Source: an uncultured Halomicronema sp.
Lineage (GTDB): Bacteria; Cyanobacteriota; Cyanobacteriia; Phormidesmidales; Phormidesmidaceae
Length of the DNA stretch: 64,000 nucleotides
Direction: 5' to 3'
NCBI GenBank assembly: GCA_937899725.1
Contig: CALCCA010000016.1
Span: 1-64,000, forward strand
The notes under the pieces were generated by a model that did not search any database, was not told the DNA's origin, and saw only the letters and a list, made by a program, of their open reading frames with translations. Shown here in pieces: positions 8,343 through 16,766 of the stretch (its first letter is position 1; each line of letters opens with the position of its first letter). The position numbers were made by a program, and so were the translations under genes.

Positions 8343-9155
8343 TCACTCGGGACAAAACGGGGCTGGAGAACCGTTGTCCCAAGGCTCAATGTGTAGACCC
8401 GCTCGTGTGATGGCGTCCGCTAGGCGCGATCGCCAAGCCGTCTCCACAAACAGCGCGAGCCCGCCCTGATCGCTCTGCTGGGGCCGCGCCAACGATTGGG
8501 ACACCGCGATCGGGGGTTGCAGATGCAGGCCCTGCCAGCCGAACTGGGGATAGGTATCCAGTAGGGCGTAGAGAGACTGGACGGGCCCTTGCAGTTGTCC
8601 CGCCAGCAGGGCAAAATGGCCGACGCGCCAGTCGGGTGGGGGCGGGGGGATAGTGCCTCCTGCGAGATAGGTCATCGCCTGCAGCGGCGTGAGCTTGGAG
8701 CCCCAAAAATAGCTCGTGTGGACATTCAACAGCGGAATCGCCTGATACTCTGGCTGCGCTTGACACAGTTGCCAAACGGTCTGCAGCCCCGCCGCCCAAT
8801 CATCAGTGGTGAGCGGCAACAGCGAAAATCGGCCCTGGCTGAGTTGCTCGGTCGCCTGCATCAAGCCGATGATGGCCGTCCCGGCGGCGTCAACGTTAGG
8901 CACCGTCGGGATCTGGTCGTAGTGACGGCCCTGACGAGAGGTCGCCCCCGCTGGCAACCAGTCGGTCGGGTTGCCCTGACTGGGGAGCACGGTGGCGGCG
9001 GCGATCGCCACCTCAACGGCGGAGACCGAGATGCCGTAGGTCTGTAGCAGTAACCCAATCCAATAAGGCCCACACAGGTTGTCGGGTTGGGCACCGGCCT
9101 TTGCGTGCAGCGGCAACAGTGATTTGAGATAAGGCAGCAGGGCTAGGTCTAGCAT
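8343..9155 (-). CDS. Papain/C39-like cysteine hydrolase-like protein, function unknown
   Basis: A 270-residue protein I do not recognise by name. It has the layout of a small papain- or C39-like cysteine hydrolase: an N-terminal DNLCGPYW with Cys28 at the start of a helix, then DWRVGHFALLAG with His180 and a strand, and Asp200 soon after, which could form a Cys-His-Asp triad. A proline run (PPPPP near 170) precedes the His. It has no signal peptide or membrane helix. It lies between two glutamine-synthetase-like genes, so a hydrolase of gamma-glutamyl amides is possible, but this is speculation. It may belong to a DUF family such as DUF6885 (uncertain). Confidence 0.6.
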   Translation of the reverse strand: MLDLALLPYLKSLLPLHAKAGAQPDNLCGPYWIGLLLQTYGISVSAVEVAIAAATVLPSQGNPTDWLPAGATSRQGRHYDQIPTVPNVDAAGTAIIGLMQATEQLSQGRFSLLPLTTDDWAAGLQTVWQLCQAQPEYQAIPLLNVHTSYFWGSKLTPLQAMTYLAGGTIPPPPPDWRVGHFALLAGQLQGPVQSLYALLDTYPQFGWQGLHLQPPIAVSQSLARPQQSDQGGLALFVETAWRSRLADAITRAGLHIEPWDNGSPAPFCPE

Positions 9156-9520
9156 CGCGAGAGCATTGTTGTGGAACCACCCAACCGGCAGGGATGCGGG
9201 CTTTGTCGGCGTCTTGTCAGGATGAACTGAAACCTGACCAAACCCACCCTGCCGGCAACGGCAGATGTGTTCTCAAAAGTTGAACTAGTGCCGGGTCAAG
9301 CTGGAATTTGTCGGTTGGGTCAGTGCTGACGTAATCTAATGAAACCCTCTCTAGCATTGGGGTTCACTCGATTCAGCCCAGCCTACAGGGATACCGATTT
9401 TTTGCCACTAGGCGTAAATCTCACTCCCCGGCCCCTCGGCCCCCCGGCGGTTGCCCGATCACATCAAGCGTTCGAGCACTGAGAACGGGTATTGCCCACA
9501 CATCGAAAACTGACAGACCA
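9156..9520. other. Intergenic region, no gene seen
   Basis: About 365 bases between two minus-strand genes. It contains the phrase TTCTCAAAAGTTGAACTAG, which resembles the start of repeat family F (13756-13854), but the rest of that repeat is missing. Nothing else was found. Confidence 0.5.
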
Positions 9521-11023
9521 CTAGGGCAAACAGTCCATATACATATCCGTATCCCAGTCCGTCGCGGTGGCCAAGAACTTCTCCCACTCGTCTCGCTTAT
9601 ACCAGTGGAAAACGCGATACATCTCGCCGGGCATCGCCGACTTAATCACCTCATCCTCAGACAAGCGCTGCAGCGCGTCACCCAACGACATCGGCAACTT
9701 CTTCACCTGCTTACCAGCTTCCATCGCCTCGTATAGGTTGCGCTCCTCCGGTTCCCCCGGATCCAGGTCGCGTTTAATGCCATCGTCAAAGGCTTTGATA
9801 ATGGCTGACGCCATCAGATAGGGGTTCACCATCGAATCGACGGCTCGATACTCAAAGCGTCCGGGGGCCGATACTCGCAAGCCACAGGTGCGGTTTTGGA
9901 AGCCCCAGTCGGCATAGACCGGTGCCCACAGTCCCGTATCCCACAGGCGACGGTAGGAATTTACCGTTGAGCAGCCGATCGCCGTCAACGCGCCCAAATG
10001 CTCAATGACGCCGCCGATCGCCTGCAAACCAATCGGCCCCGGCTTCCTTGCATCCAGAGCCGGATCGGGCAGAAAGGTGTTTTTGCCGCCTTTGCGATAG
10101 CTAAAATTAGCCGCCATCCCCGGCAGCTGCTCTAGCCCCAGCTCGTTGATCTGATCCTCGCCGCCGCGCCATAGCGACACGTTGTGGTGACAGCCGTTGG
10201 CCGAGAGCCCCATAAACGGTTTGGACATGAAGCAGGCAATCAGCCCAAATTCGCGGGCGACCTGAGAGCAAATTTGACGATAGGTGGTGAGGCGATCGCT
10301 AGTGCGCAGCGCATCGTCATACATAAAGTTCAGCTCGAGCTGACCGGGGGCATCCTCATGATCACCCTGGATCATATCCAGCCCCATGGCATGGCAATAT
10401 TCGATCACCTTCAGCACCACCGGACGCAGCTGCTCAAACTGATCGATGTGATAGCAATAGGGCTTGGTCGCGCCGCCATCCGGCTTGCCGTCGGCTCCCT
10501 TCTTCAGCCACATCATCTCCGGTTCGGTGCCGTGGCGCAGATGTAGCCCATCGTGGTCGGCCTGAAACTGCGCGTGAATGCGGCGCAAATTGCCGCGACA
10601 GTCTGCCGTCAGGTAAGCACCGGGGTCTTCCGGTTCTTCGCGGTTGCGGAAGCAGGTGCAGTAGACCCGTGCCACTCGCGGATCCCAGGGGAGCTGACAA
10701 AAGGTGTCAGGGTCGGGAATGGCCACCAGCTCTGAGGCTTCTGGCCCATAGCCGATATAGTCGCCGTAGCGATCGATCAACAGGTTAGCCATGGCCCCAT
10801 AGACCAGCTGAATCCCTTTTTCGGCAATACTTTCCCAGTGAGCAGCTGGCACCCCTTTACCCGTAATGCGCCCCGTCACTGAGACAAACTGGTAGTAGAT
10901 ATATTGAATGCCCAGATCGTCAATCTTGCCCCGCACCTGCTTCACCCAGTCGGCCCGCTCCGGCTGCGCCACGTAGGCTGCTAAGTTCGTCAGGGTTTCG
11001 GGTTTGGAAGTCGCTACAGTCAC
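9521..11023 (-). CDS. Glutamine synthetase-family ligase (GlnT/GmaS-like)
   Basis: A 500-residue glutamine-synthetase-fold enzyme, distinct from the 445-residue one at 6946-8283. Motifs are GTEPEMMWLK, DHEDAPGQLELNF, CHHNVSLW, VNSYRRLWD and RFEYRAVDSMVNPY. The block DHEDAPGQ...TSDR resembles gamma-glutamylmethylamide synthetase (GmaS) and GlnT proteins as I remember them. GmaS joins methylamine and glutamate with ATP in the indirect methylamine pathway. The start is GTG at 11023 with GAGG a few bases upstream. Its position two genes from the Tmm-like monooxygenase fits methylamine use, but glutamine or another gamma-glutamyl amide could equally be the product. Fold very secure; specificity not. 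Confidence 0.82.
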   Translation of the reverse strand: MTVATSKPETLTNLAAYVAQPERADWVKQVRGKIDDLGIQYIYYQFVSVTGRITGKGVPAAHWESIAEKGIQLVYGAMANLLIDRYGDYIGYGPEASELVAIPDPDTFCQLPWDPRVARVYCTCFRNREEPEDPGAYLTADCRGNLRRIHAQFQADHDGLHLRHGTEPEMMWLKKGADGKPDGGATKPYCYHIDQFEQLRPVVLKVIEYCHAMGLDMIQGDHEDAPGQLELNFMYDDALRTSDRLTTYRQICSQVAREFGLIACFMSKPFMGLSANGCHHNVSLWRGGEDQINELGLEQLPGMAANFSYRKGGKNTFLPDPALDARKPGPIGLQAIGGVIEHLGALTAIGCSTVNSYRRLWDTGLWAPVYADWGFQNRTCGLRVSAPGRFEYRAVDSMVNPYLMASAIIKAFDDGIKRDLDPGEPEERNLYEAMEAGKQVKKLPMSLGDALQRLSEDEVIKSAMPGEMYRVFHWYKRDEWEKFLATATDWDTDMYMDCLP

Positions 11024-11370
11024 AGGAAACCTCTATCAAAATATTGGGCATTGGCAGCGCCAGGAAAGCAGACCTTGGTACGTTCTGAATGGCGCTGTCT
11101 TGTGGTTAGTAAATCGGGCCTAACCGCAGGACTCTGTAGCCGCAGATACCCCACCGCTGAATCGTCGTCGATTTAGTCATGAAACGTTAGTTTGAGAGCC
11201 CCCGGTACGGGATCTTTGAGGCCGCCAAATGCAGGACGTCTTGCCTTAAGCCATGGTCGCGTTGTTGCGGGCCGTCGACATTCAGCCGCCATTAGGTGCC
11301 GTTTGCTGATCAATGCTCGAACTCTCGAGGCCATCTTGAAAACGCCGGGGGCCTCAGCGTCCCGCCCCCA
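11024..11370. repeat. Intergenic region with repeat family F, copy 1
   Basis: About 350 bases with no gene. At roughly 11305-11365 it holds a degenerate copy of repeat family F: a CAATGCTCGAACTCTCGA block, then GGCCATCTTGAAAACGCC and a GC-rich stretch. Compare 13756-13854 and 18770-18858. Confidence 0.5.
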
Positions 11371-12156
11371 TCAATCCAGCAACTGAATGGGGTCGCCAGC
11401 TTTGACCACGCCTTCAACCAAAACCGCACCGTAGACGCCCGCAAACCCTTCATGGGCCTGGGAGACATGCTTGATAATTTCAGAATTGGCGGCAGCAGTG
11501 TCCGGATCAAGCGTGATCATTTTGCAGCGGGGGTCTCGTTCCAGCACGTTGATTTCCAGCGTTTCACCGATCTTGAGGCGTTTTCCCACGAGCTCAATTT
11601 CGTAGGGTTTGTCTTCGTGCCAATCCACATACAGATTGGCGCGAAAGCGGCGCTTGTCAATCGTCGTTTCTAGTTCCCGCGTGAGGATAGCGCCGAGCTG
11701 CAGTGAAAATAACGCTAGGGGCCGACAGTCATACTGGCTGCGCTGGGTAAATTTCAGGCTGAGGGACTGATCATTCGTCACCGTTTTCAGGTGTTCTAAA
11801 AACGTGCCGTCTTCCAGGTTATAAAGTTCACCCTCGGGGGTTGCTATCTCAACAGCAAACTGCTCGGCGGCGGGATACAGCGGATTGATGCCGGGGGCCA
11901 TGCCCTGGGCGGCGGCTAAATGTTCGGGCTTGAGTGTGGCGCTGTGATGTTTATAGCGGGGTTGATAGCGCAGGAGAGAGGCTTGCTCGCGGCCTGTGTG
12001 CCAAGGAAAACCGGGGTTGCCATGGCCCTTGACTACGCCGTAGAGGCGATCGCCCATCAGACCGGCAAAGGCGACAAAGGCCTCATCGAGCTGTTCGCCC
12101 TTCATGCTTTTGACCGGATAGCGCCAGATACTTTCTATCGTGCCGACTGTAGACAT
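11371..12156 (-). CDS. MOSC-domain protein (YcbX/mARC-like)
   Basis: A 261-residue protein with an N-terminal MOSC beta-barrel (GTIESIWRYPVKSMKG near the start) and a C-terminal MOSC domain (NLYVDW, INVLERDPRCKMITLD, GVYGAVLVEG). These proteins bind molybdenum cofactor through a Cys, here most likely the Cys in RCKMITLD. Bacterial YcbX and mammalian mARC reduce N-hydroxylated compounds, and mARC has been reported to reduce trimethylamine N-oxide. The start ATG at 12156 has GGAG nine bases upstream; a longer frame is less likely. It sits next to the Tmm-like gene, so an N-oxide or N-hydroxyl reductase role or an editing role is possible (inference). It lacks the C-terminal ferredoxin domain of YcbX. 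Confidence 0.78.
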   Translation of the reverse strand: MSTVGTIESIWRYPVKSMKGEQLDEAFVAFAGLMGDRLYGVVKGHGNPGFPWHTGREQASLLRYQPRYKHHSATLKPEHLAAAQGMAPGINPLYPAAEQFAVEIATPEGELYNLEDGTFLEHLKTVTNDQSLSLKFTQRSQYDCRPLALFSLQLGAILTRELETTIDKRRFRANLYVDWHEDKPYEIELVGKRLKIGETLEINVLERDPRCKMITLDPDTAAANSEIIKHVSQAHEGFAGVYGAVLVEGVVKAGDPIQLLD

Positions 12157-12238
12157 GGGAGAGAACTCCAGGGCAAAAGGGATATGGGCAAACTGCCTAG
12201 CGTCTTGGCTCACTGACTAACACAGGGCTCCAGGCTTC

Positions 12239-13594
12239 TTAAGCCTGGATGGGCTGCTTGTCTAAAAAACCGGCCATAGAGTCATCCATCGCCTCCAGCC
12301 AAGGGGTGTGATGAATGGGCGCTTTTGTGCCCGTGCAGGGGGAGACAAACGACTTGTCGCGATAGCCGAGAATGCTGTGTTCTTTGTCGTGCTCCCATGC
12401 TTTGAACAAATCCGTTGTCATCTCCCAGTCGCAGGGGGCATAGTCCACCAGCTGGGCTAAATCGACAATGTAGTCTTTTTGGAAATCGATCTGCTCAAAG
12501 GCATCCTGCAGGGCGGCTTCCCGCTGCTGCCACAGGGCCATGTCGTGGGCGATCGCGGTCTCATTGGGCAGCTCAATGCGTCCCAGCACGACGTCGCGAG
12601 CGTACCAGGCTTGCACGTCAAACATGCTGAAGGTGTAGAACTGATCCTGCATGCCCAAATACATCAGCTTGGGATTGGTTTCCCAGAAGATGCCTTTGTA
12701 GAGCGCGCCGGGATAAAGACGATTCTGAGCCTTGAGCCGCAAACTATCCGCTAAGAACGGGAAGTGATGCTGATAGCCGACGCAGAATACGATCGCATCG
12801 ACTAACTGCTGGCTGCCGTCTTTGAAGTGGGCGGTGGGGCCGTCGAGATGGGTCAGCAGGGGCACCTCTTTGATGCCCTCGGGCCAGTCGAAGCCCATGG
12901 GGGCCGTGCGATAGCTAATCGTCACCGATTTAGCCCCGTACTTATAGGTTTGCAGAGCGATGTCTTCTGCCGAATAGCTGCTGCCGACCACCAACAAATC
13001 TTTGCCGGCAAACTCTCGGGCGTCGCGGAAGTCATGGCTGTGCAATAGCCGTCCGGGGAACTGCTCAATGCCCGCAAACACCGGCAATTTGGGCACAGAG
13101 AAATGTCCTGTACAGACAATGACGTAATCAAATTCCTCGGTGTATTCGCGATCGCCCTGCAGGTCTTTTACCCGCACTGTGAACGTATCGCTAGCCTCTA
13201 CGTAATCCACATAGCGCACCACCGTGCTGAAACGAATATAGCGCTCCAGATTGCCCTTTTTTGCCCGTCCCACAATGTAGTCGTAGAGCACCTCGCGCGG
13301 CGGAAAGGAGGGAATCGGCTGGCCGAAATGTTCGTCAAAGCTGTAGTCAGCAAACTCCAGGCATTCTTTCGGCCCATTCGACCAGAGATAACGATACATG
13401 CTGCCGTGAACAGGCTCACCGTGTTCATCCAGGCCGGTGCGCCAGGTGTAGTTCCACAGTCCCCCCCAGTCGGCTTGCTTTTCAAAACACACCAGCTCTG
13501 GGATATCGGCCCCGGTCAATCGCGCCTGGGCAAATGCGTGAAGCTGTGACAGGCCACAGGGACCCGCACCAATAACGGCAATGCGAGAGGGCAT
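12239..13594 (-). CDS. tmm: Trimethylamine monooxygenase-like flavin monooxygenase
   Basis: A 451-residue class B flavin monooxygenase that closely follows bacterial trimethylamine monooxygenase (Tmm), which uses FAD, NADPH and O2 to turn trimethylamine into TMAO. The FAD motif GAGPCG is at 9-14. Tmm-typical stretches are WGGLWNYTWRTGLDE, SMYRYLWSNGPKECLEFADY, the NADPH motif VGSSYSAED, YRTAPMGF, YLGMQDQFYTFSMFD and HHTPWLEAMDDS. The FMO signature F-x-G-x3-HSHDF is present. The length fits Tmm (about 450). The start ATG at 13594 has AAGG six bases upstream. Tmm is known mainly from Roseobacter, SAR11 and Methylocella, so it is unusual here. Related activities on other tertiary amines or dimethylsulfide are possible. 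Confidence 0.85.
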   Translation of the reverse strand: MPSRIAVIGAGPCGLSQLHAFAQARLTGADIPELVCFEKQADWGGLWNYTWRTGLDEHGEPVHGSMYRYLWSNGPKECLEFADYSFDEHFGQPIPSFPPREVLYDYIVGRAKKGNLERYIRFSTVVRYVDYVEASDTFTVRVKDLQGDREYTEEFDYVIVCTGHFSVPKLPVFAGIEQFPGRLLHSHDFRDAREFAGKDLLVVGSSYSAEDIALQTYKYGAKSVTISYRTAPMGFDWPEGIKEVPLLTHLDGPTAHFKDGSQQLVDAIVFCVGYQHHFPFLADSLRLKAQNRLYPGALYKGIFWETNPKLMYLGMQDQFYTFSMFDVQAWYARDVVLGRIELPNETAIAHDMALWQQREAALQDAFEQIDFQKDYIVDLAQLVDYAPCDWEMTTDLFKAWEHDKEHSILGYRDKSFVSPCTGTKAPIHHTPWLEAMDDSMAGFLDKQPIQA

Positions 13595-13755
13595 GGGCAA
13601 CCTTGTCTAAACTCTAAATGTTGTAGACCTTATACCCCTTTTTGGCCGGGTCTTTTGCTAATCGGTATACCGAGCACTGGAAGCGAGTGCATTCTCAAAC
13701 GCTGACAGAGCAGTGTCGGGCCATATGACGGCGGGTCAGGTGATCGAGATGAGGT

Positions 13756-13854
13756 CGTTCTCAATAGTTGAACTTCCGATGCCATCTTGGCAACGCCGGG
13801 GAGCTGAGGGGCCGGGGAGCCAGATCTGTCGCCTTGTTTCAGAGCATCGGTATA
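13756..13854 (+). repeat. Dispersed repeat family F, copy 2
   Basis: Starts CGTTCTCAATAGTTGAAC and ends CTGTCGCCTTGTTTCAGAG followed by ATCGGTAT. The copy at 18770-18858 has the same start, middle (CGATGCC then TCTTG) and end with about 70-75% identity. The end also matches the edge of repeat family E. Confidence 0.6.
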
Positions 13855-13937
13855 ACCCCGTGAGTCGAGGGTAGCGATGTGTCGCCGTTGTGGGCGGTCA
13901 GGAAATCGCGCTTAAACAATGTACCAATGTACCGGTA

Positions 13938-14103
13938 ATACCAGTTCTACGAATTACAGCTACACAAACAAGGCGGCTTTCCCCAGTCGGAGACAATGCT
14001 TGTTGGCCTGGCCTGCCCATCGGGCTGACGCCGCCGCTCAGCCGACGTTCCTTGAGCGGAGTCGAAAGGAAGATCTGTATCCCAGTTTCAGAGAATTGGT
14101 ATA
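13938..14103 (+). repeat. Dispersed repeat family E, copy 1
   Basis: About 165 bp. The left end (first 29 bases, beginning ATACCAGTTCTACGAATT) is perfectly repeated in inverted orientation at 49666-49694. The right end (TTTCAGAGAATTGGTAT) matches the inverted left end of the copy at 49552. The inner part contains TTCCTTGAGCGGAGTCGAAA in both copies. It looks like a small non-autonomous element. Confidence 0.72.
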
Positions 14104-14202
14104 AATCCGGTTTTCTCCGCAGGAGACGCTCCGCGTAGGCGCAGCCAGCCCTCGGGCTTACGACTCCGCTCAACCGACGTATACCGAGAGATCGTCGGGT
14201 GT

Positions 14203-14275
14203 GGCATCGCTTAGCGTGACGCCCCAAGGCCAACCCTGGCAGTGCGTTGGGCTGTCGCCCCAACATACCCTACAG
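14203..14275 (+). repeat. Dispersed repeat family A, copy 2
   Basis: Block order GCTTAGCGTGACGCCCCAA, then CAGTGCGTTGGGCTGTCGCC and CATACCCTACAG, as in 475-544 and 19042-19116. Confidence 0.6.
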
Positions 14276-14320
14276 CAATATTTATTTGTGGCGACCTAAC
14301 TCAACGGGCGCAGCAGTACC

Positions 14321-14845
14321 TTAAGCCTCGCGATCAAAAGCCGCCTGAACCGACTCGATATCGACGCGGGCAGTTTGGATCAAAAGCCGGGGGTGTTCTG
14401 GCCAAAGCTGGTGCCAAGCCAGGATCGCCGTGCCGTCAATTCGGGCAGGTACGGCGCGGTGGAGCGGCAAGGGTGACAACCGAAAGCGCGGTTTGGTGAC
14501 GGCAACCTGGGCCAATCGTTCCAGTCCAGCCGCGGCGGGCAGTACCAGATTCGCCGTCTGACAGGGCTTGACCCACACGTTTGACGGCAAAGGCGTGAGC
14601 GCCGCCCGGAAATCCACATTTTCCGGCAGGGCCACGCGAAAGTTGTTTTCGCAGAGGCGGAGCACCGTGGCGGGAGCTGAGTTGAGGGAAACTGCGCAGG
14701 ACTGAAACGGCGCTAAGTGGGAAACGGCGGCAGAAAAAAGGGCGATCGCCGTCTGCAATCCATCCACACCGGCAAAGTCCCACAGGCGACAGTCCAGTTC
14801 ATCCATCGGCGATGAAGCGATCGAGACCGGGGCCGCAGCAGCCAT
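14321..14845 (-). CDS. Hypothetical protein coupled to the Tdm-like gene
   Basis: A 174-residue protein with no family I recognise. It starts three bases after the stop codon of the DUF1989-GcvT gene, so the two are almost certainly co-translated and may form a complex. It has no signal peptide and no membrane helix. The sequence alternates beta-like stretches (CAVSLNSAPATVLRLCENN, RVDIESVQAAF). In size it is near the gamma subunit of heterotetrameric sarcosine oxidase, which accompanies a GcvT-like domain, but I see no decisive motif, so this is only a suggestion. Confidence 0.65.
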   Translation of the reverse strand: MAAAAPVSIASSPMDELDCRLWDFAGVDGLQTAIALFSAAVSHLAPFQSCAVSLNSAPATVLRLCENNFRVALPENVDFRAALTPLPSNVWVKPCQTANLVLPAAAGLERLAQVAVTKPRFRLSPLPLHRAVPARIDGTAILAWHQLWPEHPRLLIQTARVDIESVQAAFDREA

Positions 14846-14848
14846 AAT

Positions 14849-16714
14849 TTAAGCCCTCGCTCGACTTTTGGTGGGGTCATAGAGTGATAGTGGCCCGACT
14901 TCAGCCGGAATCCGGCGCTTCAACCCGTCCAGCAGGCCGACTGCGAGCACCGTGCCCGGTGCCGCATACTCGGGGGCCACCTGGGCCAGGGCAATGCTGC
15001 GGTTGAGCACCGGCGAAAAGGTGCCGCTGGTGACATGACCGACGCGCCAGCGTTCCTCGACCGGATACACACACTGCCCGCCACCGGTCACTTCGTTCCC
15101 TTCTAGCAGCAGCCCCACCGCGACAAAAGGCGGGCGATCGCGCAGTTTTTCTAACGCGGCTCGGCCGATGAAGTCTGCCTTGCTTTTCAGCGCCACGCTC
15201 CAGCCAATGCCCGCCTGATAGGGCGAAATCAAGTCGCTGAACTCGCGGCCAGCGGCGAGCAGTCCGGCTTCAATGCGGGCACGATCGAGGGCCTGCATCC
15301 CCAAGGGCAGCAAGTCATAGGCTGTCCCTGCCTGCATCAACGCATCCCATAGTGCCGCCCCCTGCTCAGGATGCACGAACAGTTCATAGCCCAGTTCGCC
15401 GGTGTAGCCCGTGCGAGAAATCAGGATGGGGATGTCATTAAGCTGGCCGGTCACAAAGCGAAAATAGGTCAGCTCATTGAGATCGGTCACATCCCACCCA
15501 GCGTCAATCGCCACGAGCGATCGCAACAGCTCGCGCGACGCTGGCCCCTGCAACGCTAGGTTGTGCCAGCGGTGACTGCTGGGCTCTACCGTCGCCGCCC
15601 ACCCCTGGCGCTGCGCCACCTCTTGCAGCCAGAGCCCATCGGTGTCGCAGTTGCCGACATAGCGATAGCGGGTGGCTCCGAGCCGAAACACAATGCCATC
15701 ATCAATCATGCCGCCGTGGGGGTTGAGCAGACAGCCATAGGCCGATTGGCCCACGTCCAGCTTGGCAAGATTGCGGGAAAAGGTCCATTGCAGCAGTGCT
15801 AAAGCCGCTGGCCCGCTCACCTCAAACTTGCGCAGGGCCGAGAGATCCATCAGGGCCACGCGCTGCCGTAAGGCCCAATATTCCGCCTGGTCGCCCTGGT
15901 GTGGATAGCTCAGGGGTACCCAAAACCCGCTATATTCCGCCAGGTTTTGAGTCAGAGACCGAATGCGGGGCGTAAAGGCGCTGTCTTGTGTCAGCCGCAG
16001 GGGCAGTGCGCGCGCGACGCGACGCCCGATCGTGGGCCGCAAGTCGGCCTCGGCCCCATAGATCCGCACATGAATTGCGGTCGGTCGCCAGCCGTTCGCC
16101 GCGTCAATATCATCGGGACAGGCCGAACTGGCACAGAGTAAGTCAGTCTGGGCTTGCAGCACCACATAGTCACCCGGACGCGACCAAGATTCGGCTGAGG
16201 TGATTTCCCCCGTGGCTGCCGCCGCCGTATTGAAGAAAAAGTTCACGGCAGGCCAGCCCGCTCGCGGCGCGATGCCATAGTCAGCCAGCACCTGGTTAAA
16301 GTTCTCACTACAGCTGGGATGGCCGGGATAGCCCGCATCTTCATAATATTGAGCGGTGCAGGCCAGCATAAAGCTGTCGTGGCGAGCACAGGTATCTTGC
16401 ACCACGGTCACAAGGGGACGCATGGCCTGGGAGAAATAGTGGCTGTGTAAGCCGCCAGGCTGGGGCATCGCCTGACCCAGTAGCGTCCGCGTCACGGTGC
16501 TGTCAAGCGCTTCTTGATGGCGATCGCCCGCAAAGGCCAAAAAGTCAGAGCACTGACTGCCTTCAATATCGATGATTTGAATGTACTGTCCCGCCTTGAC
16601 CCGGTAAGCGATCGCCGTGGCAGCGGCGATCCGATACTCGGCCATCACGTGACCTAAGGGCGACGGCACGTCGCGGTGGGGGGCGAGGGGGGGTGAACCG
16701 GGGTGAACCTGCAT
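14849..16714 (-). CDS. tdm: DUF1989-GcvT fusion, TMAO demethylase (Tdm)-like
   Basis: A 621-residue two-domain protein. Residues about 20-220 are a DUF1989 (urea-carboxylase-associated) domain with Cys-rich motifs (GHPSCSENFN, LLCASSACPDD) that can bind a metal. Residues about 245-615 are a GcvT/aminomethyltransferase domain that binds tetrahydrofolate (VALMDLSALRKFEVSG, ISRTGYTGELGYELFV, VTSGTFSPVLNRSIALAQV). TMAO demethylase has this domain order: the metal domain splits TMAO into dimethylamine and formaldehyde, and the GcvT domain captures formaldehyde on tetrahydrofolate. This protein is shorter than the Methylocella enzyme. It is one gene apart from tmm, which supports the assignment. 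An alternative is a demethylase for another N-methyl compound. Confidence 0.75.
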   Translation of the reverse strand: MQVHPGSPPLAPHRDVPSPLGHVMAEYRIAAATAIAYRVKAGQYIQIIDIEGSQCSDFLAFAGDRHQEALDSTVTRTLLGQAMPQPGGLHSHYFSQAMRPLVTVVQDTCARHDSFMLACTAQYYEDAGYPGHPSCSENFNQVLADYGIAPRAGWPAVNFFFNTAAAATGEITSAESWSRPGDYVVLQAQTDLLCASSACPDDIDAANGWRPTAIHVRIYGAEADLRPTIGRRVARALPLRLTQDSAFTPRIRSLTQNLAEYSGFWVPLSYPHQGDQAEYWALRQRVALMDLSALRKFEVSGPAALALLQWTFSRNLAKLDVGQSAYGCLLNPHGGMIDDGIVFRLGATRYRYVGNCDTDGLWLQEVAQRQGWAATVEPSSHRWHNLALQGPASRELLRSLVAIDAGWDVTDLNELTYFRFVTGQLNDIPILISRTGYTGELGYELFVHPEQGAALWDALMQAGTAYDLLPLGMQALDRARIEAGLLAAGREFSDLISPYQAGIGWSVALKSKADFIGRAALEKLRDRPPFVAVGLLLEGNEVTGGGQCVYPVEERWRVGHVTSGTFSPVLNRSIALAQVAPEYAAPGTVLAVGLLDGLKRRIPAEVGPLSLYDPTKSRARA

Positions 16715-16766
16715 CTGTACTTAATCCAATGCCCGCTATTCGGGCGGGCCGGCACGGCATGAAGCT

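Larger units (their letters stand above)
13595..14320. other. Repeat-rich intergenic region upstream of tmm
   Basis: About 725 bases without a gene, made mostly of dispersed repeats: family F (13756-13854), family E (13938-14103) and family A (14203-14275). The immediate leader of tmm (13595-13640) holds GTA-N7-TAC, one base short of an NtcA palindrome. Confidence 0.6.

Noticed and set aside
13610-13640. NtcA site before tmm
   Set aside because: Spacing is GTA-N7-TAC, one base short of the consensus.
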